Shown: positions 46,936 to 59,554 of the stretch, in pieces | How positions within the stretch are numbered: the stretch's first letter is position 1 | Layout of the letters: each line of letters opens with the position of its first letter | Assembly: GCA_034096865.1 (NCBI GenBank) | Contig: JAWQFJ010016545.1 | Span: 1-64,000 of the forward strand | Length of the DNA: 64,000 nt | Source: Theodoxus fluviatilis | Taxonomy: Eukaryota > Mollusca > Gastropoda > Cycloneritida > Neritidae | Reading direction: 5' to 3' | The notes under the pieces: generated by a model | Told to the model about the DNA's origin: nothing | Databases searched by the model: none | The model's input: the letters and a program-made list of their open reading frames with translations, nothing else | Program-made: the position numbers and the translations under genes

Positions 46936-47712
46936 TACCTTTTAACTTCAAATCCTCATAACTGAACTGCAATTAATACATCATGAGCTAAATGCGAGTG
47001 ATCTTGTAACAAAAACTAATGTTCGACGGAACAAGTAAGAAATGCGAACATCTAAAAACAAATACAAATTTAAAAAATTGTAGGCTAAAATGGAAAACTT
47101 TGCCGAGAGAGACGAAACTTGTCGGTTTTCGAAAAGAAATGTTACTGAGTAATCTAGAAATGCTTTTTGAGAGAAGGACAGTGATGATCGATTGAAAGTG
47201 AACATACAGTAAAAACTGATTCTCAAAATTAAAAGTCCATGGTATGAAATTTGGGTTTTAAGCGAGCTCATACTTGAATTCGTGGAAACCTTGCAAACTT
47301 GATGACATAAATGTAATTCAGATTATCTTGACTAATGTTTTCCGTTGAGTTTTTCTAAACAGAGGCCGTAAAAGTAGTTCAGAAGTGGTGATTCGCAGGA
47401 AGCCACAAGTTCTTTAAAGGTAGAAAGCATCCCCTGCTAGAGAACGTAGTGTGTTAAAATCCTGGGAAAGGGTGCCCCATGCAGTTTACAGTCAGCTTTC
47501 AAGATGAAAACGCGGATCCATTCTGTTCCAGTGTGCCTCCCGATGTAGCCTCTATGGCTCTTGAAATCCGCCACTGGTTATGCTACTTAATGAGGTTCCA
47601 ATAGCCCAACATCCTCAGGTTCCACTTAAAACATAAACCTGTTTTTTCATGCTCCCTAAAGAAACCGCTTACAATACATACTGCATCGCTCCCAGAACAG
47701 AGAAAACCACAG

Positions 47713-47713
<1 letters not shown>
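46936..47713. other. No recognisable feature
   Basis: AT-rich ordinary sequence. The minus frame 46981-47271 has no recognised domain. Confidence 0.35.
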
Positions 47714-47744
<31 letters not shown>

Positions 47745-47798
47745 AGTCTGGAATCGCGAGTTATTGCGGCAGAATCATTGACGAGGTACATGTGTATA

Positions 47799-47871
<73 letters not shown>

Positions 47872-47972
47872 CTTTATTTCTGTGTGTGTGTCTGTGTGTT
47901 TTTGTGTATGTTTGTGTTTGTGTGTGTATATGTATGTGTGTGTGTGTTCGCGCGCGCATGTACGTGTATCCC

Positions 47973-48024
<52 letters not shown>
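47714..48024. repeat. Poly-C, (GT)n and (TC)n blocks
   Basis: About 30 C (47715-47744), then GT (47804-47870), interrupted GT to 47975, and TC (47974-48022). Confidence 0.96.
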
Positions 48025-48025
<1 letters not shown>

Positions 48026-49199
48026 AATGCGAATTTTGGGTGCGCATCCCTGTGTATATTGTGACTATTGAAGGTATGAAGACTGGGTGCAGTCTCCCTG
48101 CCTCCTTATAACATCTTCGGCTGGTTATGGCAGTCCTGTCTGGAGGCACAGAGGAGCACTTCCAATGCTCAACGGTCAGGGATTCCAGGCGGTAAAGGAA
48201 AAATCGAGCGGCTTCGATCGTTTATATGTCAAAATGAGTCAATGAAAACGTAATTTTCACTTGCAGCCGCATGATGTCTTAGATGAGCAAGGTATGAAAA
48301 ATAATTTTGGTCTCGTTTGAAAAAGTGTAGATAAGAAATTGTTTGCACATATCAAAATGTACACACATGCATACTGATTAACAGTTGATCTGTCTTGAGA
48401 AACGAAGCTGTGTGGACTGCGCAGCAGCAGAGCGGCAAATGCTAACGATGACATCCGGATGTGTCACAGGGAAGGTTGAAAACCACCTGCTAATGCTGCT
48501 ACTATTTACCACTAACTCCATTCGTTCTCACTTAAGCTGCCAGAGCAAGGTCGAGGAAGGAAAAAGCCATCACAGCAAGGTGTGGGAACGTCATTCATCG
48601 GGAAGAGGGTTTCACGCACTGCTGAACAGGCTTCACGCGGCCTGAGAACTTCTGCGTTCGCGCCGAGGCAAAAGAAATGGTTTTGACAAGGGCGGGTTGA
48701 CGGGAAACGTGGAGAGGGCTGTCGGTCTGCGTCAGGAAACATTTTCATCTGAAGCGTTTCACCATTTTCACTTCCGGAGCCATGGCATGGAGGTCGAATT
48801 CTACAACGTTTTCTCGGCGATCGCTGCGTGCAGGTTGTGGAGAGGTTCAAAGAGAACCAAAGGATGAGATAACGAAATGTAGTATAATTACTCCACATCG
48901 ATAATCGCAACGCACCAGAATGACAAAGATAGCACTTTCTCGTGTACTCCTCGCTGATTCTGTCAGTAGCATTTACTTTCTGAGGTGAAAACGCTTAGAA
49001 TTGGTAGTCGTTATGGCACTTTTCATTTTGCAAAAATGTAAAAGATTTGTGCTTAAATAATCAAAACGGGATTTCCGTTACATCTGTACTGCTTACACGT
49101 GCAATACTCTAGGAACACTAACAGTTAGCGGATATGGAGAGATTCATTCAGTATATGATAAATGGATGGAGCTACATTACTCACGAAAAATCAATTGGT
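48025..49199. other. No recognisable feature
   Basis: Short ORFs on both strands, no domain recognised. Confidence 0.35.
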
Positions 49200-49310
49200 T
49201 AGTATAAAAGCAAGTCAAGCCACGATTTCCTTGGTTATTCGCTTCTAAAAAAAACACTTAGGGAGGCGCGATGGTTAAAGTCCTACCCCCAAACCACAGA
49301 GAACCTCAAT
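49200..49310 (-). mobile_element. Retroposon fragment, TAAGAGGCGAA-core family
   Basis: On the minus strand CTGTGGTTTGGGGGTAGGAC, CATCGCGCCTCCC, then AGAAGCGAATAACCAAGG and CGTGGCTTGACTTGC follow the family order. A T run replaces the expected ACGACG. Confidence 0.6.
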
Positions 49311-50392
49311 ATACGAAGCTCCTACTACCTCAAATATTAATGAACAGCAAGCCCAAGCTGAAACCAAACAGTATGTTTTACCTTCAGATAAAGGAAAAGG
49401 AAACGAAAACTGTTCAGTAAGTCGAGAGCAGAATGGAGGATGATGGTGAACAGCAACATGGAGTGCAACGAGAAGAAACCAATGTATTGTATTTTTTTCA
49501 CCTTAAAATTCTTTATTCAGTACAAAATCTTACAATACAAGACACGAAGCAAATATCGCTGAGAAAAGTGAGCAAAAAGAGAAGAAAAGCATAAAAACCT
49601 GAAAACTCCCCTAACACCACACTCCCCTCCATCTTGCATTCCCCCTATACCCCCGCCCCATCCCCCGTACTCCACCCCACCCAATACACACGCACACATT
49701 GAAAACAGCCATCTGCAGACCTCCACAATAACCGTGCATACTGTATGTGAGTCCGTTTCAAAGGAAACCGGTGAACTGTAGCTGACGGTACATAACTACA
49801 TTTGGGGTCTCAGTGTAAGGTGTAGTGTTCTCTCAACACGAAGTAATTAGACCACCATATTACTTGTGTTGATAAAGCGTCAGATCACACTGGACTCAGA
49901 ATTCAATCGGCATCCAATTCAGGTATTTCTCTCAGAAACCGTATGATCCCCATTTTCTACCACTCATGGGTGCTTTGTCGTCAGTACGTTATGTCCCACG
50001 TGCTTCATGCTGTCCCTTTGATTCTTTTTGTAAACTTGAGCTGAAAAATACAGAAAAAAAGAAATGAGCTGAAAAATACCGAAGAATAAGACATCGGCTG
50101 CTATTCAAATTACTTAGACCATCACAGCAGTATTGAAAAGAAATCAACGGAAGGATAACCTGTATCGCATGCCAAAATGAAAGGGATAGGATGAAAAGGA
50201 GTGTTATCACAGAAATGCATTCCGAGAACACAGAACGGGAATGTTACCAATTAATATTGGCTGGTTAAAATTACATAGATTTAACATTTTGTATATCAAA
50301 ACAACAACAACAACAACAACAACAAAAACGTAGAATTTAACCAGAATAAAGTGTTGAACTTGAAAGTTGATATTGTCACTAAGTGCAATTCT
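49311..50392. other. No recognisable feature; (CAA)n at 50301-50327
   Basis: C-rich at 49600-49690, a short CAA run near 50301, otherwise ordinary AT-rich sequence. Confidence 0.35.
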
Positions 50393-50640
50393 GAAGCAGC
50401 TCGACCCAGTGGTTAGCGGTCGTGGCTACTGTCGTTTGACATACTTGGGTACTGCTTTCGCGCGACCGAGGACGAAACTCCTCACACCATGTACAAAGTG
50501 CATGTAGGCAGACGTGGTCACCTTTACTCGCATTGTTTCTCTCCACCCAGGAGTAAACTGGGAACTTATAAAGGTTGTGATGGCACGCTGTGGTGTTATC
50601 AAGTCTTGTTAGTGGCAGTGAGCAGGCATCGGGTTGGAAT
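50393..50640 (+). mobile_element. tRNA-derived SINE, diverged
   Basis: CGACCCAGTGGTTAGCGGTC resembles the A-box head. Later, TTGTTTCTCTCCACCCAGGA, GTAAACTGGGAACTTATAA and GAGCAGGCATCGGGTTGGAA line up with the bodies of the other SINE copies. No tail is seen. Confidence 0.65.
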
Positions 50641-51107
50641 TTATAGATTCAACTCATTTTGCCTCTTCTTAATCCTCTGATAAGTGAGAGTGGCCCTCCC
50701 CTCAGTTCCATTCACCCCAAATCTATAACAAATGCCAGGCAGTTCTTTTCCCGCAATTTTCCCCCTGCAACATTGTTGTTTCGCAAAAGAATTCATGGAA
50801 AGCCTGAGCTGTTGGTGGATTTAGCAGATTTCGTGCTTGATGTGCAGGCATTTTTGCTTTTGCATTCATATGTCTCAGTGTGTGTTATTACTACTTCTTA
50901 AAATATAAGAGCGGTCCGCCAATAAAACTGAGACACATGAGAGCTGAGTTTGTGGTGGCCATGACTGTGGAGACCAGGTTATACAGGACATGGCAGTACT
51001 AATCTGTATTCCAGGCCTCAAGGAAAAAGAGAAAAATGCTAGTCGAAATGGAAGAAATGCAATATGAGGGTAAACTAATTGGATCTTCTTAGGTCTCTTA
51101 AATGTAT
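50641..51107. other. No recognisable feature
   Basis: An 80-codon plus ORF (50659-50901) overlaps the SINE end and has no recognised domain. Confidence 0.3.
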
Positions 51108-51205
51108 GTGTGTGTGTGTGCATGCGTGCGTGCGTGCGTGTGTGTGTGTGCATGTGCGTGCGTGCGTGCGTGCGCGCGCGCTCTCGTGCATGCGTGTGTG
51201 TGTGA
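51108..51205. repeat. GT/GC alternating block
   Basis: GT repeats with CATG and GCGT interruptions, alternating purine-pyrimidine throughout. Confidence 0.93.
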
Positions 51206-51312
51206 ATCAAGACGTATTCGCTTTTTTATGTTCACTTAACGAATTCTGATAAGTCTTAACAACTTGTTAATTACAGCCATTATATGAAGCACGTTTTATT
51301 TTGCTGCAGAAC

Positions 51313-51539
51313 GTGCAGAAGCAACAGTATTTCCTGGGTCATCACCGTTGGATTTCTTTGTATATAAAAATCATGCCAGTCTATTGATTAGGCAATATTT
51401 CTTTTCTGTCAAGTCCCCAAATGTTGAGCACAATGCCGATCTAATTCGAAACAAGCCTGACTTGGACTGGTACCTGCACGATCACGAGTACCCGCAATGG
51501 ATGCCAATAGCACAACGCTACAAACATCAGCCGATATGA
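51313..51539 (+). CDS. Possible terminal exon, unrecognised
   Basis: A strong acceptor, ATTTTGCTGCAG, ends at 51309. From there one frame stays open to the TGA at 51537-51539, giving about 75 residues. The product is not low-complexity: it has LDFFVYKNHASLLIRQYFF, then DLDWYLHDHEYPQWMPIAQR, rich in aromatic residues and His. I do not recognise the family and found no upstream exon. There is no Met early in the frame, which fits an internal or last exon rather than a whole gene. It is the best candidate here for a piece of a host gene. Confidence 0.35.
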
Positions 51540-53055
51540 GTCGAGAGTTTGAGGTTCGAAGCTGGGAGTAATGGTAGTCTCCTGTTATCAGGACGTGTTT
51601 ACTGAGTCTTCAATATGTCTCAACGTCTCTGTTTGGGGGCCGCCTGGTGGGCATTCTGGAGAGGATCCCAATTTCTCCAAGACCGTGGGCGTCAGAGGAT
51701 GAGGAAGGCACTGCAGTAGCTCTCCATGTCTGTCCACGCACAGGGGTTTTGCTTGGTAAAAAGAACAAATTAAAACCAGCATTTCCACATAATTCACTGC
51801 TATCCTCACTCCACAATGTCCCTCACAGCGTAACTTCTTCATATTCCTTTACGTTACCTGTGTCTTCGTGCCTCTCATTTCTGGCCAACATCAATCGCAC
51901 GCAGAATCCGACTTGGTCTCCATGTACGTGTCATCAAAATATCGCTTATGTCGATTCTTTGGCAACGATTGACACAAAGTCTGCCGTGATCTAAAAACTT
52001 TCAAATGCGCAGACGGATGACTTATCTGAGTTTCCCCTCTGAGATCTAAGTCTCGTGTGATGATTTTGTTTGTCAGCTGAAGCCGGGACAGGAGACATTC
52101 GACTACTACTTTCGCTACAGTTTTGCTTTGATGTGGTCCCTTCTTGCAAGCAGCGTGGGTGATTTTTATCAACGGTCTGCACTGCACCATTGCCCTTTAT
52201 GTGAGAGCTTGTGAATTCATGCAGTATCCCGTGCCAGAGCATCACTTGCAGCTCCTGCACATTTGGTCAGCGAGCCTGAGGCTGTTGAGATATTGCTACT
52301 CTTAACGCCTGTTACCCACAAGGCGATGAAGCGACAAGGTCTCTTTGCATCTCGTCACAACGAGCCTCTCTTTCCCTAGTGGATACTAGAGAGCTACATG
52401 ATACTACACGGCTACTATCATGTGGCTCTGTGGTTTCTTCCCGGAGCTCTTTCCTGATTGGTTGATTGATGGCTCCGCCGCTGCTTTGTCGCTGGCAAAT
52501 AGACTGCTTTCTATTTGAGGCAACGAGGTTTTTTTTCACGCATGAACGACCTGCTTGATACTCCGTCGCTTTGTCGTGCCGTGTGCTTTAGTCTCCATAT
52601 CACACGACACATTGTCAGTTAAACGTTAGAATAACGCTCATTGAAAGACTGGGGATTCCTGTCGGACCATATAGCGAACACATGTTCTTGATAATTTTAT
52701 TTATGGTTTCGACATCACGGTTTCATTTCACCGGATTCAAACAATGCAGGCATGCATGGCCACAAGACAATAATTTGTCAGGATCTTGACAAGAACCACT
52801 AGATTACAATAGCATCAATTCGTGGTTTGTTCAGACAACAGACCTTGTGAGCCGGATCTGCAACACGTGTCGGTCCGACTGATTTAATCTATTTGAACTA
52901 GAGACTTGGCAAGAGAGCACTACAGGCAGAGCCGATCGGAGCGGGTGAGGACTGGACTGGAGAAATTGCAGCGAGGGAAGAGGAGGAATGGGGAATGATT
53001 TGGGAAGGGAGAAGAGGAAGTAGAAGATGGGGGTGGAGTCTGCTTGAGTGAGTAA

Positions 53056-53056
<1 letters not shown>
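51540..53056. other. No recognisable feature
   Basis: Opposing ORFs at 51588-51994 and 51891-52260 are unsupported. 52310-52590 contains repeated GCGACAAG/CTTTGTCGC words but no clear inverted arms. Confidence 0.35.
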
Positions 53057-53092
<36 letters not shown>

Positions 53093-53175
53093 CGCGTATG
53101 TGTGTATGCGTGGGTGTATCCATGCGCATATGTACGTATTTATGTGTGTGCGCATGTATGTGTTTGTGTGCGTCC
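53057..53175. repeat. (GT)n microsatellite, interrupted
   Basis: Pure GT from 53057 to about 53087, then GT with GCGC and TATG interruptions. Confidence 0.94.
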
Positions 53176-53428
53176 AGGGGTGGAATTGCGATGGACCCAA
53201 TGGAATTTCGTGTACCGGAGTGAAGACCAGGGCGAAGTACTGAACAGCGACGACAGGTCAAGATCCACTGCCATCGAATAAACGAGTGAAATTAGTATGG
53301 ATAATATGTGGTATTCCCGTCCGGATGTGCTATGTTATGTTACTTGAAATCCGATTCTAAGGCCACTACATGAGTGGAGTGTGGGATTCCTCGTGAAAAG
53401 AATCCGCCTTAACAGCGAGTGAGCCAAG

Positions 53429-54230
53429 ATGCCTGTCTATTACCTTCCGGAATCGTTCGTCTTCTCCAAACCCCACGAATGGTCGGAGTGGCTTCAACGG
53501 TTTTTGCGCTACCGCACCGCATCCAGTCTGAACGAAGAGGATGGAGCTGTGCAGGTAAGCAGCCTGATATACGCGATGGGAAGAGAGGCCGAAAAGTGTT
53601 CTCCTCATTCACGTTCTCTGCCTCTACGGAGTATATACCCCACTCTGCTGACAACTTTTAAATAGTTTTAAGAGGTTCAGCGAACACTTTGTACCGATAA
53701 GGAACGTATTTCATGAGAGAAGGGAAAATCTATTCCCGACAACAACTCCCTGAAAAAAAGAACAAAATGTTAGAAAATTCAATAATCTGGCTGAGTATGC
53801 AGAATTTCCAGAAAAGAAAGAGACGATCAGAGACCGCTTTGTGCAACGACTGCTCGACAAAGAAGCGTCACAGAGGCTGCAACTGGAATCAGACCTTATT
53901 CTTTACACTACCACTGAAACTGCTCGCCACTATGCGTTAGTCCAAAGCCAAGTTTCAGCTCAGCGTCAACCAGACGTGGCCGCGGTGCGATCAGAGATCC
54001 CTCAGAGGAGGAAGATACAAGGGGATGCAATGCCACGAAATGAGACACAAGAACTGCATGAATATGGGAAGTACGGGAAGACCCAAAGGAGAAAGGAATG
54101 CCAATCGAAAGGGAATGCATGCAGAAGACGCAGGAAGCAATATCATGTTGCAGCAGTCTGTAGAACAAAAACATTCAGTGAGGTGCACGAGACCGATGTC
54201 TACTTCCTGGGGACTTGTGAAGACAAATCG
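53429..54230 (+). pseudogene. gag: Ty3/gypsy gag, frameshifted
   Basis: The Met at 53429 opens with FSKPHEWSEWLQRF and RTASSLNE, then LIYAMGREAE, the pattern of the capsid region of gypsy-type Gag. The reading frame slips near 53590 and again near 53650. Downstream frames show FSEHFVPIRNVFHERRENLF, then IRDRFVQRLLDKEAS, LQLESDLILYTTTE and RHYALVQSQVSA, all in the expected order. A decayed zinc-knuckle region follows (54050-54170, YGKYGKTQRRKECQ and YHVAAVCRTK), missing several Cys. Gag normally packages retrotransposon RNA; this one is broken. The last frame runs without a stop into an inserted LINE end. Confidence 0.82.
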
Positions 54231-54880
<650 letters not shown>

Positions 54881-55370
54881 GAGACTGAACCAGAAAATGG
54901 GACAACTCATGATAGCAGAAATTGACTTCGTCGGACACATTGTCAGTGGCAGTGGTGTCAATCAGACCAGACGATGCTACATCAAAGCAAAGTTTGAACT
55001 CCCAGATCCAGAAAACATGACTGACCTGAGGCACCTGCTGAGTTTGGTCCACTACCTGGACAAGTATTTGCACAACCTCTCCACAATCCTGAAGCCGCTC
55101 AATGAACTGTTCGGGAAAATGCGCAGTAGACATGGGGTCAAGTGCAGTCCTAGCTAGGCCTTTGCTGAAGTGAAGACTCTCTGCACCGCATTCCTAACAT
55201 TTGCTATCTTCTACTAAACGAAGCCAATGATTGCCAACATCTATTGCATTGGAAGAGTTCTTCTTCAAAAGGATGGGGACTACTTGTAACCTGTAGCCTA
55301 TTGTTCCAGGAACCTTACCGAGGCAAAACTACTACATACCCAGGTCGTAAAGGATTGTTAGCTTCCAGTT
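54881..55370 (+). pseudogene. pol: Ty3/gypsy RT thumb and RNase H remnant
   Basis: IAEIDFVGHIVSGSGV, LPDPENMTDLRHLLSL, VHYLDKYLHNLSTI and LKPLNELFGK match the RT thumb/connection of gypsy pol. The YxDD palm is absent, deleted between about 54870 and 54890. After a stop at 55155 the RNase H start shows as FAEVKTLCTAF, then GRVLLQKDGDYL and PVAYCSRNLTEAKLL, with stops between. Conserved RNase H acid residues are not intact. Confidence 0.78.
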
Positions 55371-56432
55371 GCAGAAAAAACGCCAAGTAGCCAGGCATCA
55401 GTACTGAAATCCGACAGAGAGTTGCCAGCTATGACCACTGCCAGAAAAGACGTCCTAGCCAGGGAAGAGAACACAATAACCCTACCGAGCTTCCAGAGCA
55501 CCCTTTCCAGAAGATAGCTTCAGATCTCTGTGACTTCGAAGGTGACCGATTTCTTGTGTTTGTGGAATCGAGATTTATCGAGGTAGCCCTCATGTCGAGC
55601 GTTGCCCAAGAAACAGTGATTTGAATGCTGTAAAATGTATTTGCTCGTTGTGGGATACCCGAGGTACTTGTCATAGAAATTGGAAGACAGTTAACACCCC
55701 AGGTCTCCAAGAACTTTGCCGAACAGTGGGGATTCAAACATATCACTAGCAGTCCCGTGAAGATACAGAGAAATCGGTACAGAGAGTAGATAAGATACTA
55801 TTCCATGAAGATCCTTTCCTAACTCTCCTTTGCTACCGGTCAACATCTACAACGCACACAGGTGCAAGTCCTGCTGGACTCACCTCTGGGAGACGTGTAC
55901 GCACAACACTGCCCACTCTACCATCCAGCCTCAATCAGAATGCGCACGGCAGCGCCAAGATGTCTGCCAGAGTTATGAAGGTGCTCGAGAATTTCCTGGA
56001 CTGCAACCCGGAGATAGTGTTCTCCAGAAATGTGACAAGGAGAAGGGACGGCGTGATGAGACAACGGTCACAGTACAACTCGCACCACGTTTATACCTTG
56101 TGCAAACTCCAGGTGGAAAGTTCCGCAGAGACCGAAGACATCTGCAGCCTTGCAACAACCTCAACAGTCCTCAAAAGAGTCGACAATCAACCCCTCCGTC
56201 CAGCACTCCTGACAATGCAACACCAAAAAGACAGCTGGAGAGCGACATGTTGATGATGTTGTTGATGATGAAGATGATGATGATGATGACGTGTTAGTTG
56301 CTCTTTTTTACTAAGGAGCATGGGAAAAAGAAGTAAGAGAGGAAATTGTCCTTAAAGTTTCTCGGAATGGAGGGAGGGAAAGACCAAGTCTGCCTACAAA
56401 GAGACTGCGGAATACACGCTCTCGTGCTAACT
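55371..56432 (+). pseudogene. pol: Ty3/gypsy integrase remnant and pol end
   Basis: FQKIASDLCDFEGDRFLVFV and FIEVALMSSVAQETV mark the integrase core. The second catalytic block, normally DNGPQF, reads EIGRQL, so the active site is lost. FAEQWGFKHITSSP follows. Then DPFLTLLCYRST, SGRRVRTTLPTLP and, in another frame, GLQPGDSVLQKCDKEK and FRRDRRHLQPCNN show the C-terminal domain. A basic RPSLPTKRL segment precedes the last stop (about 56432). There are several frameshifts and stops, and no LTR was found on either side. Confidence 0.8.
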
Positions 56433-57144
56433 AGGCCATCGTCTTCGTTAGGATCGTAGTTCCTTGCTCCACCCCTGCAGATGTCGCCACGCTGATGAAG
56501 CTGGTTACGTGCATTGATCCAGGTCCTGGGAAATCTGGTTCAGTTGAATACCTTGGCTGTAATCCTTAGATTTTACGTCCTCTTACAAGTCTGTGTATGG
56601 GTAAGTTATCTAGGTTTATATAGATATCGGGAATTCCGTCTTTGTGCGAATGTGCAAGCGTCTTTGACTGTCGTCTGCTTTTTGACAGATAATGCATTAT
56701 GTGCGCATGCAAGTCATCGTGCTATTTGTCTGCAATTTCCAATATTTCATGGCGATGAACTGTAAATTTATTGTAGATTTCTTCATCATCGAAAGAATCA
56801 AGCGGATTCGTTCGGTCTCTATTCTGTCCATTTTCCTTCGTGGCTCTTGCCGATCAAACACGCACGCAAACACTGTCACCTTCGTGTTGACATAATTATG
56901 TTCTCACTCTAGCCTCAGCTCGCACTTTTCCCGCCACACTCATGAGATCCGGCGTATGTCGACACACATTTTCTTGTTCACAATAATAAAACGTTTTAAT
57001 CTGAAGAGTGTTTTCATCACAAAAATGCAGTTTGAATGTATCGTTTTCATGGCATCATGCATAGAACACTAGCTTTGTGCACAATGTCAACAGATGCCTC
57101 TGCATTTAGGTCTTCAACCCAATTTCCGTTAAAAATGTGTGAAC
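56433..57144. other. No recognisable feature
   Basis: The 3' LTR of the gypsy relic would be expected here, but I see no match to sequence upstream of 53429. Ordinary AT-rich DNA. Confidence 0.35.
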
Positions 57145-57285
57145 TTTCACGACCTATTGATGCATTCACCATACAGCTTTGAGAAATTAAAGCTGTTCAT
57201 TGCTTACAATTCCTTAGACTGGATTTCAAGTATTCCGAAATACAGGATTTTCTGTACGAACCAAAGACAACAATGGCGGTTAATC
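57145..57285 (+). repeat. Dispersed 5'-region repeat, copy D
   Basis: CCTATTGATGCATTCACCAT, ACAGCTTTGAGAAATTAAAG, GCTTACAATTCCTTAGACTG, then ATGGCGGTTAAT at 57273. It matches 19010-19140 closely and 32920-33053 and 23260-23378 more weakly. The frame from the ATG is about 23 codons. Confidence 0.6.
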
Positions 57286-57610
57286 TCGCTGAAACTTCAG
57301 CTGTACTCATGGGTCCTGGCTTTAGTAGAATGTGGGTTGTTTAACTACATCGTTACTTGTGAAGGAACCACCACTTTCGATTCATGCATCCCAAAGGAGT
57401 GATATTACTTGAACAGTCGACAATTGCTCACATAGTAAGACGTTACTTCCTTCTCATGCATACGGGCTCTGCTGATCAGTCCTCTGATGGTAGTTCACGA
57501 GAAATACTGATGAGACGTACATAGTCTGGCACAGCTTCATCTCCACTCCATGAGTGCTGTTCCAACCCCACGCTGGCTTATCTATGAAATAAGAATTCAT
57601 CCATAGTACG
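57286..57610. other. No recognisable feature
   Basis: Ordinary sequence, no gene supported. Confidence 0.3.
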
Positions 57611-57728
57611 TCTTTGCAGTAGTGGCTCTGACAGTACTGGAAATAATAACGGTTGCAGCAGCAACTGCAGTGGTGGTTGTGGTGGTGGTGGTGGTAGTAG
57701 TTGCAGTAGCAGCAGCAGTAGCAGCAGC

Positions 57729-57759
<31 letters not shown>

Positions 57760-57947
57760 ATAGTAGCAGTAGAAATATAAGTAGAAGTAGTAGTAGTTGT
57801 AGTCGTGGTCGTTATCGTGATCGTCGTCGTCGTAGTAGTAGTAATAGTAGAAGTAGTAGTAGCAGTAGTAGTAGTCGTAAAAGTAGTAGTCGTAGTAGTA
57901 GTAGTTGTCATCGTCGTAGTAGTAGTAGTAATAGTAGTGATAGTAGC

Positions 57948-57995
<48 letters not shown>

Positions 57996-58200
57996 TGTAG
58001 TAGTTGTTGTTGTTGTTGTTGTTGTCATCGTTGTTGTTGTAGCAGCAGCAGCATTAATAGCAGATGGAGGAATAGTAGTAGTAGTATTAGTAATAGTAGT
58101 AGCAGCGGCAGTTGTTGTTGCAGTTGCTGTTGTCGTTGTTGTAGTAGCAGCAGCAGCGGCAGCAGCACCAGAAGCTGTAGAAGTTAAAGTTGAAAAAGTA
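57611..58200. repeat. (GTA)n / (GTT) / (GCA) trinucleotide array
   Basis: About 590 bp of imperfect GTA with GTC, GTT and GCA variants and a purer core (57945-58000). Thr and Val homopolymer frames result. Confidence 0.96.
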
Positions 58201-58269
58201 GTAGCAGTGGTTGTTGATATTGGTGGTGTGGAAATGTGGAAATGATGGCGGTGTTGACAGTGGTGGAGA

Positions 58270-58420
58270 TTATGGGGTGGTGGGGATAGTAGTAAGTTGT
58301 AGGGGAAGTAGTAGTTGTAGGGAAGTAGCTAGTTGTAGGGGAAGTAGTAGTTGTAGGGAGGTAGCTAGTTGTAGGGAAGTAGCAGTTGTAGGGGAAGTGG
58401 TTAGTTGTAGAGAAAGGAAA
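58270..58420 (+). repeat. Short minisatellite, AGTTGTAGGGGAAGTAGT-type unit
   Basis: TAGTTGTAGGGGAAGTAG and TAGTTGTAGGGAAGTAGC variants recur about seven times, adjoining the GTA array. Confidence 0.85.
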
Positions 58421-58783
58421 AGAAAGAAGTCAATGTTGTAGGCTTTATTGTCGTTGCTTCCGATACTGTAGTATTGCTTTTTATCATCTTTGTAGGTGTT
58501 GTCGATGGACAGGTGGTGGCATCGACGGTGGTATTAGAACTTACTAGGAAGTTACTGGCTAGCTTGAAGAAAACAAGTCTTTTGTAACTGCGAAATGCCC
58601 TCTGAATAAGAGAGAAAGAGTTTGTTGGAGAGCAGCAGCCACGAATTTATCCGCTGGGATTCTCAACTGAAAGGAAGTATGTGATACATATATAGTTTTT
58701 TTTCTTCTTTTTTTTTCACCACACTACAAATTGACATCATCAATATTCCAAAATTAGACCAGACTAGTTCTAAATATAAAATT
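58421..58783. other. No recognisable feature
   Basis: AT-rich, with a TTC/T run at 58698-58718. Confidence 0.3.
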
Positions 58784-59143
58784 TTGATTGGTAGAACATG
58801 CAATGTTTTGAAGGCCAATGACGACGATGAAAAGTGGGGCAAGGGATTGGATCATGCCGAGTCTGCACAGCCTGCTGTAGACAATAGTTCACAGGGTGAG
58901 GTTTCGAAGAAATTGTGGAGTGCCCATGGCAGGTTTTTAAACAACTCCGAATGCAGCAAAAAGAGTAATGTGGAAGTGGCATTTTCTCCGCTTCTTAATG
59001 CAAGTTATGAAAGCTTTTCCTTTGCTCAATTTCCAGAACTTTATTCCAAAATTGACCACTGTAAAACACCCATTAATTGCGTTACTAAAACTGATCTTCT
59101 TTTTAATATAAAATGTCTAGTCAAATGCTTAAAACCAGTTTGA
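58784..59143 (+). CDS. Unrecognised 119-codon ORF, doubtful
   Basis: A non-repetitive frame that starts at a non-ATG codon and ends at a TGA. It is preceded by a poly-T stretch. Its composition (Ser, Lys, Asn, Phe, several Cys) is protein-like, with segments such as LWSAHGRFLNNSE and SFAQFPELYSK. I recognise no domain. It could be an exon, a mobile-element remnant or chance. Confidence 0.2.
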   Translation: MIGRTCNVLKANDDDEKWGKGLDHAESAQPAVDNSSQGEVSKKLWSAHGRFLNNSECSKKSNVEVAFSPLLNASYESFSFAQFPELYSKIDHCKTPINCVTKTDLLFNIKCLVKCLKPV

Positions 59144-59554
59144 CAATCCTCCCTCGGTGATAACTATGTCAAAACGTGAATAGATACATTAGGGCTAACC
59201 ATTTTCGATACCAAGCTTTTTTGTGTGTGCAGATAACCAAGACAGGTCTTGAAAATAAATTTCGAGCTCGCCCTCATTCTTTTCTGTGGAGGATTTTGAC
59301 CGATTTTTGCCTACAATCAATACTTGAAAGTCTTTAAAGGTGCGAGCTCTGGTGATCATAAATCGGTGTGATACCCAGATACAGAGTTTGAAGCCTGCTG
59401 CCATGGATCTTCGACAACACGACAAAGGGAGACTTCATTTTTTTAGGGCACTTGATTGTCCCTTCTCGCAGACCTACTTCGTTCCTACCTCATTCGTCCA
59501 CATGTATGCGTTGCGCCTGACTAAGACTTCTTAGTCAACAATTTTGATCTTATT
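59144..59554. other. No recognisable feature
   Basis: Ordinary sequence. Confidence 0.3.
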
